The notes under the pieces were generated by a model, which searched no databases, was not told the DNA's origin, and was given only the letters and a program-made list of their open reading frames with translations. Source: RUG11237 sp050874665 (lineage in GTDB: Bacteria > Bacillota > Clostridia > Lachnospirales > Lachnospiraceae). Taken from it: a stretch of DNA of 64,000 nucleotides. Within the stretch, counting starts at the first letter, position 1. Each line of letters opens with the position of its first letter. The position numbers and the translations under genes were made by a program. The stretch covers positions 87,463 through 151,462 of the forward strand of contig JBNMLC010000005.1 in assembly GCA_050874665.1 (NCBI GenBank), read 5' to 3'. This document shows, one piece after another, positions 26,891-33,984 of the stretch.

Positions 26891-27376
26891 CTATGATGGA
26901 AGCCGTTTTAGCAGCATTCCGCTAATCATACCAATGAATATTCCTGAAACCGTTCCAATCATGGCCAATACCGGTAGATAATAAACTAATTCCTTCGTTT
27001 CCAGAACAAGCATCGCTGTTACAATCTGCCCTACGTTGTGCATAATACCGCCTGCCATACTAACTCCGTACACAGAGAAATCCGTTTTCTTTTTAAGCAA
27101 TATCATAATCCCCAGACTAAAAATTGCTCCCATAACGCTATATACAATACCAAACATATTTCCAAACAGAAATCCCGCCAAAAAGATTCTGACAATGGAT
27201 ATAATGCCGGCCTGTTTTTCTCCTGCTTTATACAATGCTATAATAATCACTATATTGGGAAGTCCGATTTTTGCCCCTGGAATTCCTATGTTGAGCGGAA
27301 GAATGCTTTCAATATAGCTCATGACTAACGCAAGGGCTATAAACATTCCAAGCACTGGAACTTTTTTATAATTCAT
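26891..27376 (-). CDS. Gx transporter family membrane protein (Hpre_diP_synt_I)
   Basis: 161 aa, five or six predicted membrane helices. Signature segments are LPLNIGIPGAKIGLPNIVIIIALY, FLAGFLFGNMFGIVYSVMGAI and GGIMHNVGQIVTA. The family was once called heptaprenyl diphosphate synthase component I and is now grouped with ECF-type S-component-like transporters; the substrate is unknown. In many clostridia it sits beside a NusG domain II protein; here that gene lies 1.9 kb upstream on the same strand, separated by a secreted repeat protein that may have been inserted between them. Confidence 0.82.
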   Translation of the reverse strand: MNYKKVPVLGMFIALALVMSYIESILPLNIGIPGAKIGLPNIVIIIALYKAGEKQAGIISIVRIFLAGFLFGNMFGIVYSVMGAIFSLGIMILLKKKTDFSVYGVSMAGGIMHNVGQIVTAMLVLETKELVYYLPVLAMIGTVSGIFIGMISGMLLKRLPS

Positions 27377-27394
27377 TGTTATTTTCCTTTATAC

Positions 27395-29092
27395 TTATTC
27401 TAATATTTGATAAAAAGTAATTACCTTTCCCGTATAATTGCCAATTCCCTTTACAACTACAGCCGCCTGCCCCGGATAAATATTGTTCGCATAGCCTAAC
27501 GAATAGTCTTTTCCGTAAACTAAAGTTTGTCCATTAAATTCTACAAAAACCGGAGGTTTAACCTCTCCTCCTGTCGCATATCCATCCGTCACTCCCAAAA
27601 TCTTAGCATCTGACATATTTAAGGGTTCTACCTTAATATTAACTTTAATGTTTTCAACACTGTTATAATTGTCACTGTCTGTCGGCTTATACGTCATATA
27701 AACGCTGTTAATCCCCGCTTCGCCCACCAAAACAGACAACTCATCTTGAAAATAAAATTTTCCCTCTTCAAATTCAGGTATCTTTACATCTTCCAACTTC
27801 TGCCCGTATACAGCTTCTAGTGAAGTTAACTTCGGATATTTTGGCACTGCTTTTTCAATCGCAAATTCTAATACTTTTTCTCCTGTATAATTGTCAACAC
27901 CCTTAATTATGACTTTGGCAATCCCTGCCTCAATGTTATCCTTATATTCCACCGTATAGTCTTTGTCGCGGACTAATTTTACCTGACCATCTTTTACATA
28001 TATATTCTGCGTCTGTTCCTGACCATCATACACCTTGGTCTTCATTTCAGAAAAAGCCACGTTCGCTATATCTTTTTTATCCACCTTAATCTCTACCGGA
28101 ATGTTTTTAATAATATTATAGTTTGCTTTATCACTTGGTACAAAGCGTAACAGTGAAGAAGTCATTCCTACTTTTCCCACATCTAAGCTCTGGCTGTACT
28201 CCCAAATAAAGTTTCCGTTTTCTCGTGAAGGCAGTGTGATATCTCCCAGACAGTCACGATATACTGCATTGAGAATACCAATTTCTCCATAGTCCGGATC
28301 TGCTTTTGCAATGCTAAACGTCTTTTCCACCGAACCTGCATAATGACTGATTCCATTTAGAGTAACCAATGCAGTACCGGCATTGGTATTGTTGTCAAAT
28401 GTGATGGTATAGTCTGTGTTTTCTATCAACCTTTTACCATTGACCTTCACAACCGGATGATAAACAATTGGTTTTGCAGAATATACAGCATCTTCTATTC
28501 CCTGAATCTCTGCTTCCGATATATCTCTTTGCAAAATTTCAACTGTAATCAAAATATCTTCTACAATTTCATAATTTCTTGTATCGTTCGGAGTAAATGT
28601 CAGTGAATAGTTATGACTTCCCGGTTCTCCTGTTTCTTGTGTAAGTTCCTCATTCCAGGTAAAGACCCCATTATCGCGTTTAGGAAGCTCAATATCACCT
28701 ATCGTATCTCCATAAACACCTGTAATGGAATTTGTAATGGAATAGTCCGGAACTGCTTTCTTAATTTGAAAAGAAATTTCTCGATATCCGGTATATGCCC
28801 CTTTTCCCACAATTCGTATTGTTGCTTTGCCTGCATTCTTGTTATTGGTATAAAGACAATAATAGTCTGTATTTTCTCTTAAAGTATTTCCATCATACTT
28901 GACTGTAATACTTTGAATAATTTCTCTGCCACTGTATGTTACATCTTCCACCCCTGTGACTTCGAACTTATCATCTTTCGTAATATCAATAACATTTTCT
29001 TCTGCATGTGCTGAAATATAGCTGATATCTGTCCCCACAAATACCATAGCAAAAAGCAGAACTAATGCTATGAACTTTTTTCCTTTCTGCAT
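27395..29092 (-). CDS. Secreted repeat-domain protein, alternating Ig-like modules
   Basis: 565 aa with a signal peptide (MQKGKKFIALVLLFAMVFVG, probable cleavage near AHAEE, residue 31). The mature part alternates two modules. Module A (about 85 aa, four copies) has VEDVTYSGR..., a DYxxxxxNNxNAGxAxVxIxGxxxYTG pattern and ends in KAxPxY. Module B (about 65 aa, three copies) carries xxAVYGxxLxDIxLPxxExGxFxW and FxPxDxxNY. No LPXTG anchor or catalytic motif is seen. It resembles clostridial Ig-like or MBG-type surface repeats; function is probably adhesion or structure. Own promoter, GGAGGG nine bases before the ATG. Confidence 0.7.
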   Translation of the reverse strand: MQKGKKFIALVLLFAMVFVGTDISYISAHAEENVIDITKDDKFEVTGVEDVTYSGREIIQSITVKYDGNTLRENTDYYCLYTNNKNAGKATIRIVGKGAYTGYREISFQIKKAVPDYSITNSITGVYGDTIGDIELPKRDNGVFTWNEELTQETGEPGSHNYSLTFTPNDTRNYEIVEDILITVEILQRDISEAEIQGIEDAVYSAKPIVYHPVVKVNGKRLIENTDYTITFDNNTNAGTALVTLNGISHYAGSVEKTFSIAKADPDYGEIGILNAVYRDCLGDITLPSRENGNFIWEYSQSLDVGKVGMTSSLLRFVPSDKANYNIIKNIPVEIKVDKKDIANVAFSEMKTKVYDGQEQTQNIYVKDGQVKLVRDKDYTVEYKDNIEAGIAKVIIKGVDNYTGEKVLEFAIEKAVPKYPKLTSLEAVYGQKLEDVKIPEFEEGKFYFQDELSVLVGEAGINSVYMTYKPTDSDNYNSVENIKVNIKVEPLNMSDAKILGVTDGYATGGEVKPPVFVEFNGQTLVYGKDYSLGYANNIYPGQAAVVVKGIGNYTGKVITFYQILE

Positions 29093-29131
29093 ATAGCAAC
29101 CCTCCCATACTTTATCACTATATTTTTTTAC

Positions 29132-29160
29132 ATTATAGCATAGTTTTCTTTATTCGTCAC
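29132..29160 (-). promoter_or_regulatory. Promoter of the secreted repeat protein
   Basis: Minus strand GTGACG (29155-29160), 17-base spacer, TATAAT (29132-29137). The -10 is perfect; the -35 matches four of six. Confidence 0.6.
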
Positions 29161-29209
29161 TAGCTTTTGCAAAAAATCGTATAAATGTTCGACTGCACAG
29201 TCAAAAATA

Positions 29210-29255
29210 AAAATCAACAATTCGGCAAACCCATCACCCAAACTGTTGATTTTTT
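29210..29255. terminator. Terminator after leuCD and the NusG-II gene
   Basis: AAAATCAACA (29210-29219) pairs with TGTTGATTTT (29244-29253) around a 24-base loop, with A and T runs outside, so it could work on both strands. It lies 62 nt after the NusG domain II gene. Confidence 0.7.
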
Positions 29256-29317
29256 AATCATAACCTCAAATTATTTTTTTGAAACTCCTTATTTTTCTTA
29301 CACTGCCTTAACTCACC

Positions 29318-29686
29318 TTACTTTGCCACCCCATCTAGTTCACTGTCCTTCCCACCTTCAACCTTCACAATAATATGATTCGGCAGGCAGACAATCATTT
29401 CGCCTGCATGAGATATTTCCTTTTGACTGACACATAATTTATCCGGGCAGGTAGCTGTGGATATAAATGCTTTTCCACCTTCTACATGAAGTTCATTATG
29501 ACCTTCCTCATAACCTGTAAGTTCATAAACTCCGTCTTCTGCTAATGGATATCTTGCAATTTCTTCCTTGTCTAATGTAACCACTACACAGGCACCTTCC
29601 CTAGACTGTATAAAATGTATTACAGTCATGGCAGATAATGCCATGACTAATACAATTATCATCAAAATCAATTCTTGTTTTTTCAT
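29318..29686 (-). CDS. NusG domain II-containing protein
   Basis: 122 aa. One N-terminal membrane helix (about 5-27) precedes an extracytoplasmic NusG domain II fold with GVYELTGYEEGHNELHVEGGKA and the conserved TCPDKLCVSQ, whose two cysteines are typical of the family, then CLPNHIIVKV. The role is unknown; the family often neighbours Gx transporters and thiamine or quinone genes. Here its ATG overlaps the leuD stop (TAATG), so it is translated with the leucine operon, an unexpected partner. Confidence 0.85.
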   Translation of the reverse strand: MKKQELILMIIVLVMALSAMTVIHFIQSREGACVVVTLDKEEIARYPLAEDGVYELTGYEEGHNELHVEGGKAFISTATCPDKLCVSQKEISHAGEMIVCLPNHIIVKVEGGKDSELDGVAK

Positions 29687-30171
29687 TATTTATTATTAAT
29701 GTAATTTACAAGACCCTCTGCCTTGATAATTTTCTGCATAAATTCAGGGAATGGCTGTCCCTTAAACGTGGTTCCCTTTGTTTTGTTTGTGATAAGTCCG
29801 CTGTCAAAATCCACTTCTACTTCATCACCTGCTTCGATTCCCTTAGCAGCTTCCGGACATTCTACAATTGGTAATCCAATATTGATGGAATTTCTGTAAA
29901 ATATTCTTGCAAAGGTTTCTGCTATGACACAACTTACCCCAGCAGCCTTAATGGCAATTGGTGCATGTTCTCTAGAAGAACCGCAGCCAAAATTCTTATC
30001 TGCTACGATAATATCACCTTTCTTGACATTTTTCACAAAATCTTTATCAATATCTTCCATACAATGTGTTGCTAATTCTGCAGGGTCTGAAGAATTTAAG
30101 TATCTTGCCGGAATGATAACATCTGTATCTACATTATCTCCATATTTAAAAACGCTTCCGCATGCTTTCAT
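29686..30171 (-). CDS. leuD: 3-isopropylmalate dehydratase small subunit
   Basis: 161 aa, the short LeuD/HacB-type subunit. The swivel-domain motif is visible: YGDNVDTDVIIPARYL, DKNFGCGSSREHAPIA, RIFYRNSINIGLPIVE. With LeuC it converts 2-isopropylmalate to 3-isopropylmalate in leucine biosynthesis. GGAGGTAAAATT precedes the ATG, and it lies 12 nt after leuC. Confidence 0.96.
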   Translation of the reverse strand: MKACGSVFKYGDNVDTDVIIPARYLNSSDPAELATHCMEDIDKDFVKNVKKGDIIVADKNFGCGSSREHAPIAIKAAGVSCVIAETFARIFYRNSINIGLPIVECPEAAKGIEAGDEVEVDFDSGLITNKTKGTTFKGQPFPEFMQKIIKAEGLVNYINNK

Positions 30172-30183
30172 AATTTTACCTCC

Positions 30184-31446
30184 TTATAACTGACATGGAC
30201 AGGAAATTTGTCCTGTAATGGCACTTGCTGCTGCTACTGCAGGGCTGGCTAAATAAATTTCAGAATTTACATGACCCATGCGTCCCACAAAGTTACGGTT
30301 TGTCGTAGAAACACATCTCTCGCCTTCTGCTAAAATACCCATATATCCACCAAGACATGGTCCACAGGTAGGAGTACTTACTACTGCACCTGCTTCGATG
30401 AATGTCTTAATATATCCTGCTTCCATAGCATCTAAATAAATCTGTTGTGTAGCAGGAATCACGATACAACGGATGCCTTCCTTCACTTTACGCCCTTTTA
30501 AGATTTCTGCTGCAATTCTCATGTCTTCTAAACGTCCATTAGTACAAGAGCCAATCACAACCTGATCAATTTTAACAGGTTCTTTGATCTCATCAATTGT
30601 CTTTGTGTTTTCCGGTAAATGAGGAAACGCAATCGTTGGGCGAAGTGTACTTAAGTCAATGGTATATTCTGCATCATAAACTGCATCCTCATCTGCTTCA
30701 TATACTTTATATTCACGGTTAGAATGTTCTTTCATATATGCAATAGCCAAATCATCCACCGGGAAGATACCATTCTTTCCACCTGCTTCAATTGCCATAT
30801 TAGCAATTGTAAAACGGTCATCCATAGACAAGCTTGCAATACCATCACCAACAAATTCCATTGATTTGTATAAAGCACCGTCTACTCCAATCATTCCAAT
30901 AATATGTAATATAATATCCTTACCGCTTACCCATTGACTTAACTTTCCTGTTAAGTTAAACTTAATGGCAGAAGGTACTTTAAACCATGCTTTCCCTGTT
31001 GCCATTCCTGCTGCCATATCAGTACTTCCTACACCGGTAGAAAACGCTCCTAAGGCTCCATAAGTGCAAGTATGCGAATCGGCACCGATAATCACATCAC
31101 CTGCAACGGTCAATCCTTTTTCCGGAAGTAACGCATGTTCAATTCCCATTTGCCCCACTTCAAAATAATTCGTGATTTCATTCTTTCTTGCAAATTCTCT
31201 TACACATTTGCAGTGCTCTGCAGACTTAATATCTTTATTTGGCACAAAATGATCTGGTACCAAAGCAATTTTATCCTTATGAAATACACCTTCTACCTTC
31301 ATCTTATCCATCTCATGAATTGCTACCGGAGATGTAATATCATTTCCTAATACTAAATCTAAATCTGCTTCAATTAACTGTCCGGCTTCTACATATTCTA
31401 AGCCCGCATGAGCAGCTAAGATTTTCTGTGTCATAGTCATTCCCAT
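30184..31446 (-). CDS. leuC: 3-isopropylmalate dehydratase large subunit
   Basis: 420 aa, aconitase-family, the archaeal/clostridial homoaconitase-like LeuC form. Substrate and cluster motifs: GADSHTCTYGALGAFSTGVG, VIGSCTNGRLEDM and TPTCGPCLGG, which supply the cysteines for the [4Fe-4S] cluster. The start used is the ATG at 31446 with AAAGGTGG upstream; a GTG four codons earlier overlaps that site. The promoter is divergent from a LysR gene, with a palindrome between them. Confidence 0.95.
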   Translation of the reverse strand: MGMTMTQKILAAHAGLEYVEAGQLIEADLDLVLGNDITSPVAIHEMDKMKVEGVFHKDKIALVPDHFVPNKDIKSAEHCKCVREFARKNEITNYFEVGQMGIEHALLPEKGLTVAGDVIIGADSHTCTYGALGAFSTGVGSTDMAAGMATGKAWFKVPSAIKFNLTGKLSQWVSGKDIILHIIGMIGVDGALYKSMEFVGDGIASLSMDDRFTIANMAIEAGGKNGIFPVDDLAIAYMKEHSNREYKVYEADEDAVYDAEYTIDLSTLRPTIAFPHLPENTKTIDEIKEPVKIDQVVIGSCTNGRLEDMRIAAEILKGRKVKEGIRCIVIPATQQIYLDAMEAGYIKTFIEAGAVVSTPTCGPCLGGYMGILAEGERCVSTTNRNFVGRMGHVNSEIYLASPAVAAASAITGQISCPCQL

Positions 31447-31497
31447 GTTCTGTTCCACCTTTCGAAATAATTAATGTGTAAAATTTTGATATTTCTA

Positions 31498-31525
31498 ATT
31501 ATAGCATATCGTGGTATAATGTAAA
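31498..31525 (-). promoter_or_regulatory. Promoter of leuCD
   Basis: Minus strand TTTACA (31520-31525), 16-base spacer, TATAAT (31498-31503). It lies in the intergenic region shared with the divergent LysR gene. Confidence 0.65.
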
Positions 31526-31546
31526 ATAGCTTTTTAATATATTTGT

Positions 31547-31563
31547 TATAACTTCTAGTTATA
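31547..31563. promoter_or_regulatory. Inverted repeat, probable LysR-type operator
   Basis: TATAAC-TTCTA-GTTATA: six-base arms around five bases, of the T-N11-A type bound by LysR-family proteins. It lies about 22 bases upstream of the leuC -35, a normal place for an activator site, and between the two divergent genes. Confidence 0.55.
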
Positions 31564-31615
31564 CCACCTGTCGAATCATATACCAATCACTTCACCCACA
31601 GGCAAGGAGAAACTT

Positions 31616-32527
31616 ATGGAACAATCATTGGATTTATACAAGATATTTTTTACTGTTGCATCTACCGGAAACATTTCCCATGCAGCCAAAAAACTGTTTA
31701 TTAGTCAGCCAGCTATCTCTACATCTATTCGGAAATTAGAGCAACAACTAAATGTCAAATTGTTTTTGCGAACTTCGAAAGGGGTCATGCTGACAGAGGA
31801 AGGAAAGGTACTATACCATTATGTTTCCCAAGCTTTGGAAGCACTAGGAACCGGAGAAAAGGAATTAAAGCGGTTAGGAGAATTAAATTACGGGCGCTTA
31901 AAAATTGGTGTCAGCACCACTTTGTGCAAATATGTACTGCTTCCTTACTTAAAAAGCTTTATCGACACCTATCCTCATATTCAAATCACCATTACCTGCC
32001 AATCTACTCTCCACACCTTAAAATTATTGGAAGAAGGTGAAATTGATATTGGATTGATTGGTCGTTCCTCCGGCGTAAAAGGGGTAAAATTTGAAATTCT
32101 CGGACAAATTGAAGATATTTTTGTGGCTGCACCAAACTATATTAATAATTTGAAGCTTCAAACCGGAAGGAACGAAATGACCAAAGAAGAACTTTTAAAT
32201 CAATCTAACTTGATCTTGTTGGATAGTCAAAATTTAACCAGACAATATATTGAAACTCATATGTACGAAAACAATATTTTTCCAAAACAAATTTTAGAAG
32301 CATCGAACATGGATTTAGTCATAGAATTTGCCAAGACCGGTTTAGGAACCGCCTGTGTGATTAAAAACTTTGTAGAAGGGGAACTAAAGCTCGGAAAACT
32401 TATCCAAATCTCTTTGCAAACCCCTATTCCCAAACGAGAAATTGGATTTGTATACAATGGTAATGCTATTTCATTTGCATTAGGTGAATTTTTAAAGTAC
32501 TGGAATAAAAACCAGTTTATTTCTTAA
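31616..32527 (+). CDS. LysR-family transcriptional regulator, likely of leuCD
   Basis: 303 aa. N-terminal winged helix-turn-helix: DLYKIFFTVASTGNISHAAK, then LFISQPAISTSIRKLEQQL (recognition helix region), and RTSKGVMLTEEG. The remainder is a type 2 periplasmic-binding-like effector domain with LKIGVSTTLCKYVLLPYL. The effector is not known. Its divergent placement next to leuCD and the palindrome between them make it the probable regulator of leucine synthesis, with 2-isopropylmalate as a plausible, untested ligand. AAGGAG precedes the ATG. Confidence 0.9.
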   Translation: MEQSLDLYKIFFTVASTGNISHAAKKLFISQPAISTSIRKLEQQLNVKLFLRTSKGVMLTEEGKVLYHYVSQALEALGTGEKELKRLGELNYGRLKIGVSTTLCKYVLLPYLKSFIDTYPHIQITITCQSTLHTLKLLEEGEIDIGLIGRSSGVKGVKFEILGQIEDIFVAAPNYINNLKLQTGRNEMTKEELLNQSNLILLDSQNLTRQYIETHMYENNIFPKQILEASNMDLVIEFAKTGLGTACVIKNFVEGELKLGKLIQISLQTPIPKREIGFVYNGNAISFALGEFLKYWNKNQFIS

Positions 32528-32555
32528 CACAAAAGAATGTCAATGCTTTGCCAAA

Positions 32556-32594
32556 AAAGCCCCCAAAACCAGTTCTCCCGGTTTTGGGGGCTTT
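32556..32594. terminator. Bidirectional terminator between lysR and ilvN
   Basis: AAAGCCCCCAAAACC pairs perfectly with GGTTTTGGGGGCTTT (15 bp) around a nine-base loop. Flanking A and T runs let it serve both the plus-strand lysR and the minus-strand ilvN transcripts. Confidence 0.93.
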
Positions 32595-32631
32595 ATAATA
32601 CATTTATGTACCGTCAAAGTTCATCAATCTA

Positions 32632-33135
32632 CTAATCCAGTATTTTCACATCTGCAGTTCCTCTGGAAAGTCCTGTAATACCGGTTCTTGCCAGTTCTAA
32701 AATCTCGTATTCATCCAGCAATTTAATAAATGCTTCTACTTTATCGGAATTTCCGGTAAGTTCAATTACCAGAGAATCTGTACAGACATCTACAATATTT
32801 GCTCTGAAAATATCTGCAATAGAAATAATCTGCTGTCTTGTTTCCTGTGTTACGGCTACTTTTACCATAACTAATTCACGGCAAACAGAAGCTCCACTCT
32901 TTAGCACTTTAATATCAATGACTTCTTCTAGTTTCGCCAGTTGCTTTTCAATTTGTTCCAGCATAATTTCATCTTCTACGACCACAACTGTAATTCTAGA
33001 ATAACGCTCATCCGCAGTTACACCTGCTGTAATACTGTCGATATTATATCCTCTTCTTGTAAAAAGCCCTGCAATTCGGCTTAACACACCAGAGGTATTT
33101 TCAACTAACAGCGAAAAAACTCGTCTTTTCATCAT
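32632..33135 (-). CDS. ilvN: Acetolactate synthase small (regulatory) subunit
   Basis: 167 aa. The N-terminal ACT domain is clear: RVFSLLVENTSGVLSRIAGLFTRRGYNIDS (split over residues 4-33), followed by the second IlvN domain (ELVMVKVAV...). It gives valine feedback control to acetolactate synthase. The catalytic subunit ilvB is not adjacent: the next gene upstream encodes a CPBP-like membrane protein, so this is either a stand-alone regulatory subunit or its partner lies elsewhere. Placement beside leuCD links it to branched-chain amino acid synthesis. Confidence 0.94.
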   Translation of the reverse strand: MMKRRVFSLLVENTSGVLSRIAGLFTRRGYNIDSITAGVTADERYSRITVVVVEDEIMLEQIEKQLAKLEEVIDIKVLKSGASVCRELVMVKVAVTQETRQQIISIADIFRANIVDVCTDSLVIELTGNSDKVEAFIKLLDEYEILELARTGITGLSRGTADVKILD

Positions 33136-33174
33136 GTATCCTACCCTTCTGGTTTACCACCAATATTCATTTTA

Positions 33175-33966
33175 TCAAGCCGCACCTTTTTTGTCAATTT
33201 TCTTTTTTATCTGATATATCGCCATAACCAATGCCACTAAAATCACTAAAAATAAATCTGAATACACCAAAAACTCAATTCTGTTTTGAAAATTCATAGT
33301 GGCAGCAACTACATTCCACACAAAATGGAATACTATGGCAGGATAAAGATTTTTCCTGCATAGTCTGGTTAAATATCCTAAAAATATAGAAATCAAAATA
33401 AACTGCATTGCTACAAAAAGCAGACACACAAAGGATGCATTTTCAGAAATAAATGTAAAAATAGTAAGCCAGATAGCATAGGTAATTCCCGTCATCATCG
33501 AACTTCCAAGCACTGAATAATGATGTTCAAAATGATTTTGTAAAAATCCGCGAAATCCGGCTTCCATAGAAATTGCTCCCACAACCAGTGTATACCAGCC
33601 AGCTTTTAAAGTTTTTCCCAAATCTTCCAAAAAATCAAGAAACGAAAGACTTGTATACTCATGCACAACCAAATATCCGCCCAAAAACGCTATTATTCCC
33701 ATCAGCACTGATACAAAAACCATCTTCCTGCTCAACCTAAAGCGTCGTTTCATTCGCATCAGTTCCAGTGTATCTCCTGTGATTCCAGCCAAAAACAAGG
33801 CTAGTAACAGTGGCATAAGATATATGATGATTGTCAAAATGTTTGCCGTCATTATTCCAATAACATCATTTCGATATAATATATTGATAATATAGTAAAT
33901 TATAATAGTAGTTATAACAATGCCCATACTATAGGAATAGAATTTCTGGTTCTCTTCTTTACTCAT
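33175..33966 (-). CDS. CPBP-family membrane protein with degenerate active site
   Basis: 263 aa from the ATG at 33966 (GAGGGTGGGG upstream); a GTG three codons earlier overlaps that site. About eight membrane helices. The CPBP/Abi motif 1 (EExxxR) is reduced to MEAGFRG, so the first glutamate is replaced by methionine. Motif 2 lacks its histidine (ITYAIWLTIF). Motif 3 is intact (FHFVWNVV). Active CPBP glutamic proteases or prenyl-protein proteases keep both glutamates, so this one may have lost catalysis. Confidence 0.7.
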   Translation of the reverse strand: MSKEENQKFYSYSMGIVITTIIIYYIINILYRNDVIGIMTANILTIIIYLMPLLLALFLAGITGDTLELMRMKRRFRLSRKMVFVSVLMGIIAFLGGYLVVHEYTSLSFLDFLEDLGKTLKAGWYTLVVGAISMEAGFRGFLQNHFEHHYSVLGSSMMTGITYAIWLTIFTFISENASFVCLLFVAMQFILISIFLGYLTRLCRKNLYPAIVFHFVWNVVAATMNFQNRIEFLVYSDLFLVILVALVMAIYQIKKKIDKKGAA

Positions 33967-33984
33967 ATTCCCCACCCTCTATCC

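Noticed and set aside
31511..31520. TATAAT on the plus strand before the LysR gene
   Set aside because: No -35 at an acceptable distance, so I do not call it the lysR promoter.
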